A model generated the notes under the pieces. The model did no database searches. It saw only the letters and a list, made by a program, of their open reading frames with translations, and was not told where the DNA came from. A DNA stretch of 64,000 nt from Hydnum rufescens UP504 (lineage: Eukaryota > Basidiomycota > Agaricomycetes > Cantharellales > Hydnaceae): positions 131,415 through 195,414 of the forward strand of contig MU128915.1 of NCBI GenBank assembly GCA_014904985.1, written 5' to 3'. Shown piece by piece: positions 42,273 through 56,944 of the stretch. Made by a program: the position numbers and the translations under genes. The stretch's first letter is position 1, and each line of letters begins with the position of its first letter.

Positions 42273-43246
42273 TTAAGATGTGATGCACAAGACACCAAGA
42301 AGAATCGCGGCGAAGTAAGGGAATCCCGCCACAGGGACTGTGCACGCACCACTCGAACGGGTTGTAGTGGGCGATGATGTGGAGGGAGAGGTCGATGAGT
42401 GGATGGTCGTAGTACGATCGGACGATGTGGGAGACAGCGTCGAGGTCTGAGAAACCGTGGAGCCCGAGGACGCCGTAGAACTTTCAGGAGGGACAGAAAC
42501 GGACAACGACTTCCCAGCCTGAATGGATGCATCGAGATACTTCGCCGCCGTTTCGTCTCCGGTCAATGGGGGATTGGCAGAGCTATTGGAAGTCGCATGA
42601 GCAAAGGATCGCAGAAAGAATAACGATGAACTATACAAAACGCCGCCGAGGCCACACTGATTGGGTGCACCATCATAGAACCTGGGTGAGAAGAAATAAG
42701 ACTGTATTCTAGCTAGGAAGACGGGGTACGTGCCAAAGAGGAGATGAATCCGCAACTTGGAAGGATTGTCGGGGACCTGTCTGTTCTACAGGGGTACCAT
42801 CAGGGACGGTAACATCGCCACTATTGAAACCTCCGTTGAGAGGAGTGCATGGGTTCTGAAAAGATGTTTCTGGAGAGGTATTGGGAAAATGTGATCATGA
42901 CTCGCATGCCACCCGCGGAAGATATGTACATGTACGTACGAATCACACTGAATGCATGCGGTGAGGCGATGGGCAAAAGACAGACGAAGAAAGGCAGATC
43001 TCACCTGTGGGTACCAGCATGGAATTCAAAAGTAATGGTATCTCCAGGGACGGGCCTGATGGAGCTGGGGTCAAAGCCTGTCTTTTCATGAGAAACTCTG
43101 AAAGTGTGACATTGGCAGGCTGCACAATACCAACCGACTCCATTATGACCGGTGTTCTCATCCTTCCCAACTCCGACTAGATACTCGAAAGCGAGAGAGG
43201 CAGGTGCCAAATAAAAGAGAGTAAGGAGGAAAAGGAAGGATGTCAT
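42273..43246 (-). CDS. extracellular cupredoxin-like, Ser/Thr-rich, probably GPI-anchored
   Basis: A signal peptide (SFLFLLTLFYLAPASLA) precedes FEYLVGVGKDENTG. Across a short intron this joins GFDPSSIRPVPGDTITFEF and HAGTH, the start of the cupredoxin fold with its His. The next exon reads NPCTPLNGGFNSGDVTVPDG, with the usual Cys, and SPLWH; then YDGAPNQCGLGGV. The C-terminal third is a Ser/Thr linker (TASSGSTVSQTSTLSPTSS and similar) ending in a hydrophobic FPYFAAILLGVLCITS tail typical of GPI anchoring (stop 42273-42275). Whether all copper ligands are present is unclear, as in many fungal members of this family. The intron between SPLWH and YDGAP does not join in frame as read. Location is inferred to be the cell wall or plasma membrane surface. 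Confidence 0.75.
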
Positions 43247-43344
43247 CCTAGTGCTTGTTGTTCTACGGAAACGTCTTCAAGAGGTCATAAGACGATATTA
43301 TAATGCAAGGTCTTGACGCCAACAAACGTCAACAGAACTCCCAA

Positions 43345-45079
43345 ATGCCACCCAGTTCCGGATTGGGACCCCAAGGTATACCTCATACACATCCAACAGA
43401 GGCAAGTAAATTGGCCACCGTGCAGACGGGATCTGACTGGTCCCAATAGGTCTTTGCTCTTCGAGCGTGTCCGTTGGACTTGGCCTCCGACCTCCTCGCT
43501 ATCGGGGGCGAGTCCTTTCTCGAAATTCTACAACAGGCATGTCTCGTGCGTGCTCTGTGATCGATCTCTAAGTGGATTTATTGCAGGATCAAGTATCAGA
43601 CACTCTTGCATATAAACTATTTGCTTCAGTACACCTCGGGGCCCGTGTGACAGCGATCGCCTGGTCACCCGTACTCAGTCTCCATCTTCTAGTCCTCCCG
43701 ATGCGTGGTTCTGGGAGTGAGTGCTCTCTCGCGACACTTCTTCCTATCCGCCACTGAAAATCCAACCGAAAGGATCGCAGTCTCCTGTACTGACAGTAAA
43801 TTAAGAATAGTCTCCCAAGCTGCGAACCAAACCATCTCCATTACCACATTTGGTGGCGATGCCGCTGGCCATAAGGGAAAAATAAATGACATTTGTTTTT
43901 GTATTGCGGGCGATGCAGAGGGAAAATATCTCGCAAGTGTGGGAGGTGAGTGGGCGCATTTTCCACATCTCTCCCTAGTATTCTCTAGGTTGATTTGTCG
44001 GGAAGATGATAAGGCGTGTGTATTATGGGATCTGTACCCCGCTCATGCCAAGGAAGATTATGCCCAGGAATTCGCAGAGGACGCTGTATCGCTCTCACCC
44101 GCCGACATAGCACAGTCCTCCAGCCCGTTTGCTTTTCGAGCTGAAGGCGATGCTCCCACATCCAATTCTCCGCTCGCATATCCAATATATTTTGGAAAGC
44201 CCTTGCATACTGTGTCTTCGCATCCCGCAAATGCTCGTTCTATTCTGGCAAGTCACCCTTATTTGGTACTCTATAGAGGCAAAATAGGGTTCCATTCATA
44301 TTTCATTGTTTTCTTGTGGCTAGGTATCAGATGCCGGTGGTACAGTCTCACTGATAAATTGGATGGATCTCGAGAGCGAGCTTGAGCCCAGTATCGGCGT
44401 CTATGCTGAGGTCTGGCGTGGACACCGCGTGACGGAGTTCATCGACCCCAATGCACTGGCGCGAAATGTCACCGGAATGCGATCTACGTGGGGAGGAGGC
44501 GCCAGTTGGAAGCACAGTGACCCTGATCTGTTCGGTGCCACCTACGGTCCAAATTGGCTTGTATGGAGCCAGAAACGCTCCCAAGGCGGTAAGCCCCTTA
44601 TAGTCGGTGAGGGATTCCTCGAAGGCGGCCATCGATTCCGGTGGGTTCGCTTGTCACATTCTTCGCACTCATCTGTCTTTTCTTTCGCTCTTTCTTGTTT
44701 AACGTCTCAGGGTGTGGTTAATATTTCTTTCTCCCTTAGATGGTGTCCTACAAATTCGAGACTTTTTGCCATCTGTACCACATCCCCTGCACAAGGCGCC
44801 GTGATCAAGTCATTTGACTCGGACTTTCCAACCGGTCAGTAGACCCTTTATCCCCCCTGAGTCCTGCGACATTCCAGCTGATGCACCATTTGCCGGTCAT
44901 CGACACTCTTAACAATATGAATAGCCCCGCGAACCCACGTCCTTGCACCACGACCACATAGGGTTCGAGACTTTGACTGGATCGGGTCTGAGGCAGAAGA
45001 CAGCCTCGACAGCCCGGCGTGGATGGCAGTGGCCGTTGGTAAACGTGTGTTGTTCCTTGCAGCCGGATATACCGATCAG
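43345..45079 (+). CDS. WD40 nucleoporin, Nup37-like
   Basis: This is a beta-propeller protein resembling fungal Nup37 of the nuclear-pore Nup107-160 complex. The N-terminal exon starts MPPSSGLGPQ. Next comes LDLASDLLAIGGESFLEILQQ, joined by a GC-AG intron (43537-43586) to DQVSDTLAYKLFASVHLG and ARVTAIAWSP. Later blocks are ERIAVSCTDSKLRIVSQ, HKGKINDICF, KACVLWDL, the long VYAEVWRGHRVTEFIDPNAL insert, LRWCPTNSRLFAICTTSPA and the C-terminal APRPHRVRDFDWIGSE, ending FLAAGYTDQ-stop. Propeller repeats are degenerate, as in Nup37. The family name rests on overall pattern and C-terminal motif, so a different WD protein is possible. The first intron phase does not match cleanly. Confidence 0.6.
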
Positions 45080-45390
45080 TAGGTATCCCCTGTGTTTGCG
45101 CAACGCACCACATGGTGCGTACTCGGTGAATTGCTGGACGTCAGAAGGAAAAGTCCCCTCGCAAGGAGGTGGGGTTTTCGTGTACTACAACAACGAGGGA
45201 TTCTTAAGTTATCATGAAAAAAAGCTAGTGCCCGAAAAACAGCAGGAAAACAAAACTATACTAGAGGTCTGTCTGGCGAGAATAATTTAGGGATCTATCC
45301 AGGAGTTTGGGATAACCCCAGCATATCCAGACAAGCGCGAAGAATTAGAAGAGAAAAAGTAAAAGCAGGGGGTGTGAAGAAATCCGATCC

Positions 45391-48300
45391 TCATTGACCA
45401 GTCCCAAACCCAAGACTGACAAACATATGCCGCCAATAATTGATGTCAGCATCAGATACACCATTAAGCTGTTGATACTCGGGTTGTCCAAATGTGTCCG
45501 CGAGACTGGGATTCTGCTGATCCCAAGAGGAATTAGGCGGATATTGTCGAAACTCGACGGAACCACCACCATTCTGCTGTGACCCACCAGGCGTCCGTGC
45601 ACCCGGATAGGGGGAGGAAAATTGAAATGAGTGTTCCCGCACCGGTATCGGGGCTGCGAGTGCCGACTGAAACGTTCTTTCGGGAGTCTGCACCTCGACC
45701 TTCATATTCCCGTAAGAATCCGGTGCATTTCGGCTGTGACTGAATTGCACACTGCTGCTGCTGGTACCTTCGGTAGGCGAAGGCATTGACGGGGTGGTCG
45801 AGCCCACATCGGCCGAGTGGAATTGGGCCTGCAGAACGGACGGATGGCAGGAGGGTGGTACGAGGGGATAACATTGGAGGGGGATGGCAGAAGGGAGGGT
45901 GAGGAGGCATTGATGGAGCTATTATTGGATTCAACATCACGGGCTTTGCTTGCCCGACGCTCGGCTGCGCGAGCCTTATCTGCAAGGTCCTTCGCTACAA
46001 GACTGCGCAAAAAACGCGCATGGTACCCTGCAGAACCGGAGGATGATGCCATCAAGGCAGCTTCCTGGTACACGTCAGCCGTCTGCGATATTAAATCGTA
46101 TATCTTCTGCGTGGCCTCTTCATGGAGGTCGGATAGAGTAGCAGAATGTCGGAGCAGCTATGAGCGGACGAACTTCATTATGATAGTAAACATGAAATGC
46201 ATCAACGCACTCACCCTCAACAAGAAGACCGCAGAATAAGCAGTCATAACGGTAATCGACTCCTGCACGTAACGCTGGATAGAACTAGGGTCATCGTAAG
46301 TTATTATAAACCCAACGAGCGAGCCTACCAGCATTCCGATCGGTGCGAATTCGGCAGTGACGATTTCTAAAGTCTGTAGCGCACTAGTGTAACAGTTCGA
46401 AAGTGCTTGGAGGCTGGGGGTCTCCCGGCTTGCTGTATGCATGGAGGAGTGTAGGCCGAAACTGTTGAGGAATAATCTGACGTGCAAACGGAAAAATGAC
46501 AGCGTCGAGCTGTGGAAACTCTGTCCTTCGGCTATCAAATCAAAAGGCATTAGATTCGGGCTCTCAACACAAGTTCAGTATGAACCTTTGACAAGTTCAG
46601 CGTGCCATACATGCGACCAAGCCGTAAGCTTGGCATTACATGCACGAAGTAGAATCTCGTAATTGATGTCAGAATACAGCATGCCGGGTTGCCCCTTGTG
46701 CAAGTAGAACACATCAGTAGTCTCGGCCTGTCAATCCCATTGTAAGTGGGCATCCACTGTGTGCAGAGTCATAAACCCAAGCTGACCGCTAACCGTCGTA
46801 ATTGCACCTGGGCGGCGACAATGACATCCTCAGGGCGGAGGTGTGAGCTCTCGTGCCATGTTGGCGAGTTCCGGATCAGGTCGTCTTCGGGCAGCATCCA
46901 ATGTCGCCCAGTTTGGGTGCTGAGACTTCTATCATGCACGAAGAGGACTAGGTAAGTGCGTTCGCGATCGCGTCGTTCTCGATAGGCCTTGTCACTCTCA
47001 TCAGCCGGCGGATTGGGGACGTGTCTGTTGAGACCAAGTTCCACCGCCATGCGACATGCATACCCAACGTAAGTCCAAGTATTCTGGTGTCGTTTATTAG
47101 AATGCATGTCACAGAAGGAAGGCCTCAATATACAGGTACCTGGTCATCAGGTTCTTTCCAGTAGGTCATGCATGCGAACGACTGGATGATACCCACACTC
47201 TTAAGGCCGTATTGAAAGACTTTTACACATGTGTCGGCGGCAAGTTGTTGGCAGGCTGGATACAAGTGTGGTTTCCAAAACTTGCAGCCCGCCATAATCA
47301 AGCACGTGAAGAGAAAAGGGCAGGTTGATCGCACATGCTCGACCGTGTGCAATACCGGATCGAAAAGGCAGATGAATGGATTTAAGCGTAGGAAGAAACT
47401 ATGAATGAAATCCAAGGATCAGATGCGGGGCCCAAAGAGAACGTAAATGTACTGACAGCTCGAAGAGCGTCTTGGCGTCGTCTTCGGTGATCAGGCCGGC
47501 TGTTATGGGGTCTTCGAATTCGGGCATCTTCTTGGGTCTCATGCCAAAGCTGCTGTTGCCATGAGGCCCATTTGCGCCATTTGTGGGGGGACACTCCGTT
47601 CCACCACTTGAAGAAGTAAAGCTGGGACCCCGAGTTCCTTTTGCGAGTCTTCCTTTATCACTACCACTTTGGCCACTGCCATTTGGGGTCGGGGACTCGG
47701 GACCCGCCGGGCCGAGCACCGTGTTGAAAAACGAATTGCGCTTGTTCTCCTCAGCCAGCAAGTGAGCTGGAAAGAGATTATAATCAGAAGAGTCCTCGAC
47801 CTTTCTATCCTCCTCTTCTTCGGATGATGGGTCCTGTTCTGAGTCATCCTCTGATCCACGGACATTGGAAACAGGACGATGTGCCAGCCGTTCGTCTTCC
47901 TTGTCGTCTGGGGATCGCGAGCGACGTTTGCGGGAGGGTTGGATGGGGCAGATTGGGGCCCAGCTACGCTGGCCGAGGCGACAGAAGAGATCCCCTGGGA
48001 AGCCTGGTACTCGGGAATGGTAATATATTGGATCGGTTGCTGAGTGCCAGAAGCATGTTGTTGGGGGAGCTTTGCCATTGTGGGGCAGATGCAAATGCGA
48101 GAGTGCTATTAGAGCGACCAGGCTCGTGCGATCCCTCAGGGTGTAGCGCAGAACGACTCATTGACCCAGGAAAAGATCGTGAAGAGTCAACGGCACCAGC
48201 ACTACCATTGGGGCTGTATTGCATTTGTGCACTCGCTTTGGCTGTAGTAAGGCCTTTCTCGAGACGGCGAAGCATCTTGGAGGCCTCAGATAGTCTTAAA

Positions 48301-48749
48301 AAATACGTATGCTAACTTGGTGCAAGGCGGGTATAGCCAAGGTCAAGGGAGACGTACTTGGAGCCAGGCTTTCGCCCTCTTCTGTGCTTTTCGAATACGC
48401 ATCTGGAGAGAGGTGTGAGATCGACGTGGCTGGAGAGGGAAAATGAACAGACTCTGTATTTTGTTTCTTACAGCGATTGCATGGCTCGCCATCCTCAGCA
48501 CCCATGCAACGCATCTGTGAAGGGAGAGACGTCAAGACGGGGAAATCAGTGGGCCGGGATGGATTAGTCAAGGTAGCGCTTGCCTTGGCAGCACGACAGA
48601 CGGTACATGCTCTGTCGGATTCAAGCAGAGAAATAAGGGACAAGCAGATGACGGTAAGAAAGCGAGAGAATGACGAACTTTGCGCTTCGGACGACGGGCG
48701 GCTTGGTGGGTGGCGGGGGAGGGAGAGAGGAGGGGCCGGACTCGTCCAT
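45391..48749 (-). CDS. Zn2Cys6 fungal-specific transcription factor with MHR domain
   Basis: On the minus strand a start at 48747-48749 (MDESGPSSLPPPPP) leads to the zinc cluster RACTVCRAAK-MRCMGAEDGEPCNRC-KKQNTECVFEKHRRG, assembled over three exons. The spacing fits a Zn2Cys6 binuclear cluster followed by a basic linker. Intron 48515-48583 begins GCAAGC, a GC-AG intron inside the zinc cluster. Next come a coiled coil (MLRRLEKGLTTAKA), a disordered acidic region (DDSEQDPSSEEEEDRK), YNLFPAHLLAEENKRNS and the fungal MHR domain (FDPVLHTVEHVRSTCPFLF, YVGYACRMAVELGLNRHV, RTYLVLFVHDRSLSTQTGR). The C-terminal tail ends MFVSLGFGTGQ-stop. The domain set matches basidiomycete PriB/ProA-like regulators. 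Target genes are unknown. The join before RACTVC is not clean. Confidence 0.85.
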
Positions 48750-49995
48750 GGGGCGAGAGAGGGTGATTCCAAGGCAGAGGATATTCGCGGCTTCTTTCTT
48801 AGATGCTATAAGAGGAGAGAAGAAACATCAAGGTCAGTGGACAGATTTGGAGTTCCCAGCTAGTGAGCTTCGCCTGTAAATTCCCACGCACGGGTGGGAA
48901 GGCTTACTGAGAAGCGAACAAAGATATTGCCTGTCCCTCGCACGAAATATTTTTAGGGTCGCGGACAGCGAGTAGCAGCGCACCAGCAACCATGGCGCTA
49001 ACATAGTAACAAGGCGCTACAGGAAACCATCTAATTATTTTCTTCTATCGTCCACTCCTTGCGCCCACTTTCGAGGGGACAAATCCCCCGACCCTGCCTC
49101 TCGTATGCAACCACTAGTGCACTCGTACTTACGCCCCGACGCTCAGAGGCGGGGTCGCATGCCCATCGAATTTCTGGGAACCATCCTTGGGTAATCACCT
49201 TCTTCGTTGTGCAGGTACTAATTGACAGCTGCAGAGTGTTTGGTGCTCATCTGCTCATGCCTGGAATACCAAGTGTTGTTGCGTGTTGTATCGATTTCTT
49301 CATAGGTACTCGTCAGTCATGCGGTATTGGTGCATTTCTCGCAGAGCGCTTGTAGAAGGAATCATCGGGAGTACGAGAGGATGCAGGGTGGGTTAACATA
49401 TCCTAAATATTTCTGGCTGTTGTGTATATATAGAGTATGTACGCGCATACAGCCACAACCAACAAGACTACCTCGCAAGGGTATCCGATAACTCAAGGAC
49501 CAGGGGTTCTAGAGCGATCATCGTCGCTTCACAGTCTATATTATGGTTGCCCATTCTTTTATGAACCTGATCCCAGTATCATTGCGGGTATGGATCCCTA
49601 GATCTTCCTGCACTCGCATAAAATGGAGTGAGTAAAATCGCAGTGCGCAGTGCAGGTGTGACCCGATCAAGTTCCGGTCAGACCATGGTCAGACCATGGC
49701 AAACCCTGACAGTTACAGAACCTCATGAACGACCCAAGTCGTCGTGGTAACAGTTAGTTTGTGCACAGCCAGTCGGGAACGACCGGCGGAATTTAGCGGT
49801 AAGCTGAGCTTGTTTCGACTCGCGACTCTCGAGTCTTTCCCGCAGTAGTTGCGCCTCGGTGCGTTTTGGAGACATTTTCCAATGATAGCTGTGATTGAGG
49901 CCTGAATCCACCCACTACAGACTCCCTCGCACGCCATCTCGAAGCATTCACTTGCTTCTCACTGTCCATCCGTACATATTTGACCAGACCCAGAC
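48750..49995. other. divergent intergenic region between Zn2Cys6 factor and eIF2A
   Basis: About 1.2 kb without a supported gene. A cluster of GGTCAGACCATGGTCAGACC direct repeats at about 49675-49700 resembles the subterminal motifs of the hAT MITE at 5.8 kb. No terminal repeats or target duplication were found, so it may be a MITE remnant. It presumably holds both promoters. Confidence 0.45.
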
Positions 49996-52632
49996 ATGGC
50001 ATCGCCGGTGAACACACCCACTGAGCAGGAGCAATACGCTTGTACGATTCTTGGCTCTCATCTTCTTTCTCTCGTAAACCCGTTGCCCTCTTAGTTCGCG
50101 CTCAAAAGCAGCTTGGTATTGTTCGTGGAGCGCCCAGCTACGAGATTGTCCCAGGCCTCAGGTATGACACCTTGTTTTTTAAGGAAAGCCATCGCATCCA
50201 GATAGTCGATGACGGTCTTTCAAATCTACCCTAGCTCTGATGTTCCTACTCGAGTGTACCTCTACAGCAAAGATGGCTCGTTCTTTGCGTATGCAATACC
50301 TGGAAGGTCGGCAGATTCGATTCATACACTGCCCTCCGCACCAAATTGTATATATGTCTCCATAGCGTCCGTATTTTCGCCTCCGATGGCCACAAGCCAC
50401 TCAGAGAGTTGCAGATTCCAAACGCCATTGAGATTAATTTCTCCCCCCTCGGCACCTTCATATCTACTTGGGAGCGCGTTGGTGGGTCTCCAGCCCGATT
50501 GTTGCAGTAGTGAATGTTCTCTTTTAATCTCCAATGTAGTCAAGCTCGAGGATGGATCCCAGCATAAGAATCTGCGGGTGTGGTCCGTGGCTACCGGTCA
50601 AGAAGTGACCTCGTTTACCCAAAAGTCACAAGAGGGATGGTAAGCGGTCTAATCCCTTTCCCCTCTGGTACAGGCATTCCAAGTCTACTATTTGTGTGGG
50701 GATTTAGGGATTTGCAATACACCCCAACGGAATCTCACGCCGTTCGACAAGTTGGGTCAGATATTCAAGTGTTTCATCCATCTGACTGGGAAAAGGGCGT
50801 CGTGGATAAACTTCGCGTCGAGGGACTGTCAAGTATCTCCCTAAGTCCCGGCCGCAACCCTCGCTGGCAGTTTTCGTCGGCGAGCGCAAGGTCCGTCACA
50901 GCATCATATCTTGCTTGGAAGACCGTGACCTCACCACTCAAGCTTCAGGGGGCCCCCGCCAGCATTCGCATTTACAGCTTGATTAGTCTTCGCGGTGCCC
51001 CCACCTGCCAGAAGTCTTTTTACAAAGCGGATCAGGCCACACTAAAATGGAATGCCCTTGGAACCCAAGTTCTTCTTATGACGCATACCGACGTGGACAA
51101 GTCGAACAAGAGTTATTATGGAGAAACGGGGCTTTTCCTTATGAGTGCCGCTGGGAACTTTGACTGCAGGGTTACCTTGGGTATGGCAGCCTCGCTCTAC
51201 TCACGACATTATGATGTGCTGATGTCATTTCAGACAAAGAAGGCCCGATTCATGACTTTGCGTGGAGTCCGAATTCGAAGGAGTTTGGTGTTGTGTATGG
51301 CTGTACGTACTGTTCATTCTAGCCAAGTTCATCGGCATCCTCAGACCTCTTCTGGTCCAACAATTCCTCAGACATTCCATCCAAAGCGGTGTTGTTCGAC
51401 CAGCGTGTGAATGTCACGGCGGACTTGGGATCCCAACCTTTCAACTTCATTTCTTTCAATCCCCAGGGCAGACTCGTTGCTTTAGCTGGATTCGGCAATC
51501 TTGCTGGAAGGATTGACATCTTCGACCGCCGGTCGTTGGGCAAAGTCTGCTCCATTGATGCGCCCAACACGAGTCATTGTGAATGGAGCCCTGATGGTCG
51601 CTACCTCCTCACCGCCACACTTAGTCCTCGCCTCCGTGTGGATAACGGCATCAAGATCTGGCATTGCACTGGTACACTTTTACACGTTCACCTCATCGAA
51701 GAGCTGTATCAGGTACATATTCCCATGTGCCTCCCCATTCATATCTCACGTCATTTCTTTGATGAATTAGGCTTCATGGAAACGGGGTTTGGTAGAAAAG
51801 GCACCACCATTTCCAAACCTTCTTCCAGTTCCGCCTTCCCCCTCTCCTACTGTGCTTGCAAATGCATCTACAATGCCAACTAGCAAGTCTTCCTTCCATA
51901 AATCGATTCGCTATCAATTTTCTAATTGAACACATGACTTGTTCAGCTCCCAAACCTGCAGGGCATATCGGCCGCCGGGTGCGCGTGGATTAGCAACCCC
52001 GTCGATCTTCAAGCGTGAGGACGAAGGCGGAGTCTCCCATACGCCGACAAATGGCGCCTCCACACCTCCCCGCAACGGCTCGGCCTCTAATGTACATCCG
52101 AACAACCAGTACAACAATGGCGGGAATAAGCAAAATGGCGTCCGTCAGCGCCACGTCCCAGGCGCCCCTCCGGCGGCTGCGACGTCTCCCGACGCTGACG
52201 CTCGAAAGGGCCAAGGGAGACGAAAGAGGGATAAGACGCGGAAAGACAATGAGGAGGGTGCCGAGGCGCAAGACAACGCACCCGCGTCGACGACTGTTGC
52301 TAACGAACGACCGGCCAACATCGCGATACGCGGGGCCCCTGTTGGTAGCGTGGAGATGGATTCTCCGGCCTTGGAAACCCCGGTGATTGATGGACTCGAT
52401 CCCGTCGCTAAGAAGATCAGAAACCTAAACAAGAAGGTATGTTGGTGACTGTCTTGATCGGACGTGGTTTCCGTGTTCAAATGATGGGATTGTGACTTCC
52501 CAGTTGAAAGCGATCGAGGAGCTCAAGGAAAGAGTTCAAAAGGGGGACAGGCTTGAGGCGACGCAATTGAAGAAAATCGAGGCCGAGGCTGAGATCAAAA
52601 AGGAACTCAAGGGTCTTGGTGCTGCACCCTAG
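49996..52632 (+). CDS. eIF2A: eukaryotic translation initiation factor 2A
   Basis: This is a non-canonical initiator-tRNA-binding translation factor acting with the 40S subunit. Exon 1 (MASPVNTPTEQEQYA) joins FRAQKQLGIVRGAPSYEIVPG. Beta-propeller blocks follow: VKLEDGSQHKNLRVWSVATG, DLQYTPTESHAVRQVGSDIQ, SISLSPGRNP, GAPASIRIYSL, CQKSFYKADQATLKWNALGT and YYGETGLFLMS. Later blocks are AVLFDQRVNVTADLG, NFISFNPQGRLVALAGFGN, HCEWSPDGRYLLTATLSPRL and GIKIWHCTG. The C-terminal part has AYRPPGARG, an Asn/Gly/Pro-rich basic region (KGQGRRKRDKTRK) and a helical tail with LKAIEELKERVQKGDRLEA, ending LGAAP-stop (52630-52632). One base appears to be missing near 50858 (NPS-LAVFVGERK expected after SLSPGR). 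Length and block order match the family. Confidence 0.9.
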
Positions 52633-52869
52633 TACGAGTACTGTTGCTTCCCTCCCTTACGGTAGTTTCTTTGCGGGTAATTCAGGGATTATTGGAGGGT
52701 TCCTGTCCAGTCATAGTTGTGCCAGATAATCCACACATTTCTCTATATGCATATCAAACGCAGGGGGAGGGTTGAGCCAAGGTTAAAAGGTATCTAAAAC
52801 AGGTGGACCTATATCGGGTCCGAGAAAGAAGAAGGGAATGTTCAATTGACCTACAGAGCGCAGAGGGGA

Positions 52870-55385
<2,516 letters not shown>

Positions 55386-55472
55386 AGAGTTGGAGGAGTG
55401 ACCAGCGCAAGTTGCCGAAAGAGTGTTTGTATGAAATATACTATTCCCACTAATTTCTAGTCCCCCTGAGAT

Positions 55473-56860
55473 ATGGCGCCTAACCCAACTGACAGGCCTA
55501 AAGTCACACAAAAGTCCTCGGTGTGTCCTTTGTTCTAGCTCCGCATGACTTCCACTGATATAGGGATCCCAGATCTTTGTCGACGGCGACGAGCCCATCA
55601 AGTTCTTCCTTCAGCAAGATACTGGCCAAACCTTCCTTGCATGGCTTTCACACAAAATCGAGGTAATTATCTTTCTCCACATGCAGAGGTGTATCTCATG
55701 CAAGAGTGTCAGGAACACGGCGGGATTGTGGTTTCAACCGTTCCTATCAAGGGCTATGTCTTAATAGACCCCGACACTGAGAAAGGCTCTCGGCTTGTCG
55801 AAAGATGGCAAGTTCCTGATAAACCCAATCGGCACGTTGTGTGTTATACGTTCGTGCGCGCGTGCATAATTGCAGGCCAACGGATTCCTCCCTCAACCAT
55901 GAAAGATATCCATCCCTTTTTCAAGCACCATAATATGCCCGTCGAAATATTCCTACATGCTTCACTCGACAGCACTGCGTCTCGAGATATTGCGATTGAA
56001 ATCGAGGTAGAATTCCCCCTGTCAATGCATTTTGCGGCCTAACTGTTTCGTGTAGAAGGCAGGAGGTGTGACTGAAACGACTGAGGAACGGGCTCGTGTG
56101 ATCATCGTTCCCCGAAAATCCAAACAAGAGGCAGTGCTGTTCAAAGATCTGACCTTCCGATACGAGCACAACCCGGACAAATTCGTAGAAGACCTGGATT
56201 GGGTACGGAATTGTCTCGCTCAGAAGAAATATGAGAATTCGCCTCCGATGCGGCGTAATATGGGTGGGAGAAGGCCCGGATCGGCGTGAGTTATATTGGA
56301 TGGCATAGACTATGAGACATCTAACTCTATCTAGCCGTACGGAATACACTGCCGAAGACGACGAAAACCTAGTAAAATATATCGGAAGGCGGATACCTAA
56401 TGCAGCCCTCGGTGGACGACTTGGCAACAATCTTTATATCGAATTGACTGACAGGGTAAGGGTGACGATATCGGACCGCTCATGAATAATCTGACAAATC
56501 TTGTGACAGGCGGCTGAATACCCTTGGGCTCAGCGGCATACATGGCATTCGTGGCGGAATCGGTACAAGACACGTCAGCTCATCTTTGACGTTGCAATTG
56601 ATCGATGGCTTCAAGCGAATCCTCAACCAGAAGGGCAAAAGGGCCAAATGTTGTTTGTGCGTTTACCGGCCGAAAGCATGAATGACGAGCCAGAGGGGGC
56701 TGCGAATGACGAGAATGCTGCACCATCGATGCCCAGGAAACGAAACGGTCTACCTCGGAAGGTGAATGACAAAACGTCGGAAACGACAGAGAGCCTCTCT
56801 CTCGAACCACCCCCAGCCAAACGGTTGAGAACTGCAGAGGACACGCGGGAAGAAAGGTAG
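55473..56860 (+). CDS. RAP1: RAP1-like telomere protein (BRCT + Myb)
   Basis: This is a predicted shelterin-type protein binding telomeric chromatin. Exon 1 (MAPNPTDRPKVTQKSS, 55473-55520) joins exon 2 (55573-55662) IFVDGDEPIKFFLQQD, continuing HGGIVVSTVPIKGYVLIDPD and HVVCYTFVRACIIAGQRI, a BRCT-type N-terminal domain. A middle block reads VIIVPRKSKQEAVLFKDLTF. The Myb-like domain reads TEYTAEDDENLVKYIGRRIP, GGRLGNNLYIELTD and EYPWAQRHTWHSWRNRYKT, with the conserved tryptophans of RAP1 Myb domains. The C-terminal region is disordered and basic (PRKRNG, PPPAKRLR) and ends DTREER-stop (56858-56860). The C-terminal RCT domain of larger RAP1 proteins is not apparent. All introns are GT-AG and about 45-55 nt. 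Confidence 0.85.
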
Positions 56861-56944
56861 TGTACTGGCAGTTGCTGTGTATGGCGGGTGCAATGGATAG
56901 TATAATGCCGACATATGGCTTGTTCCTGCTCGTAATAGCCCCAC

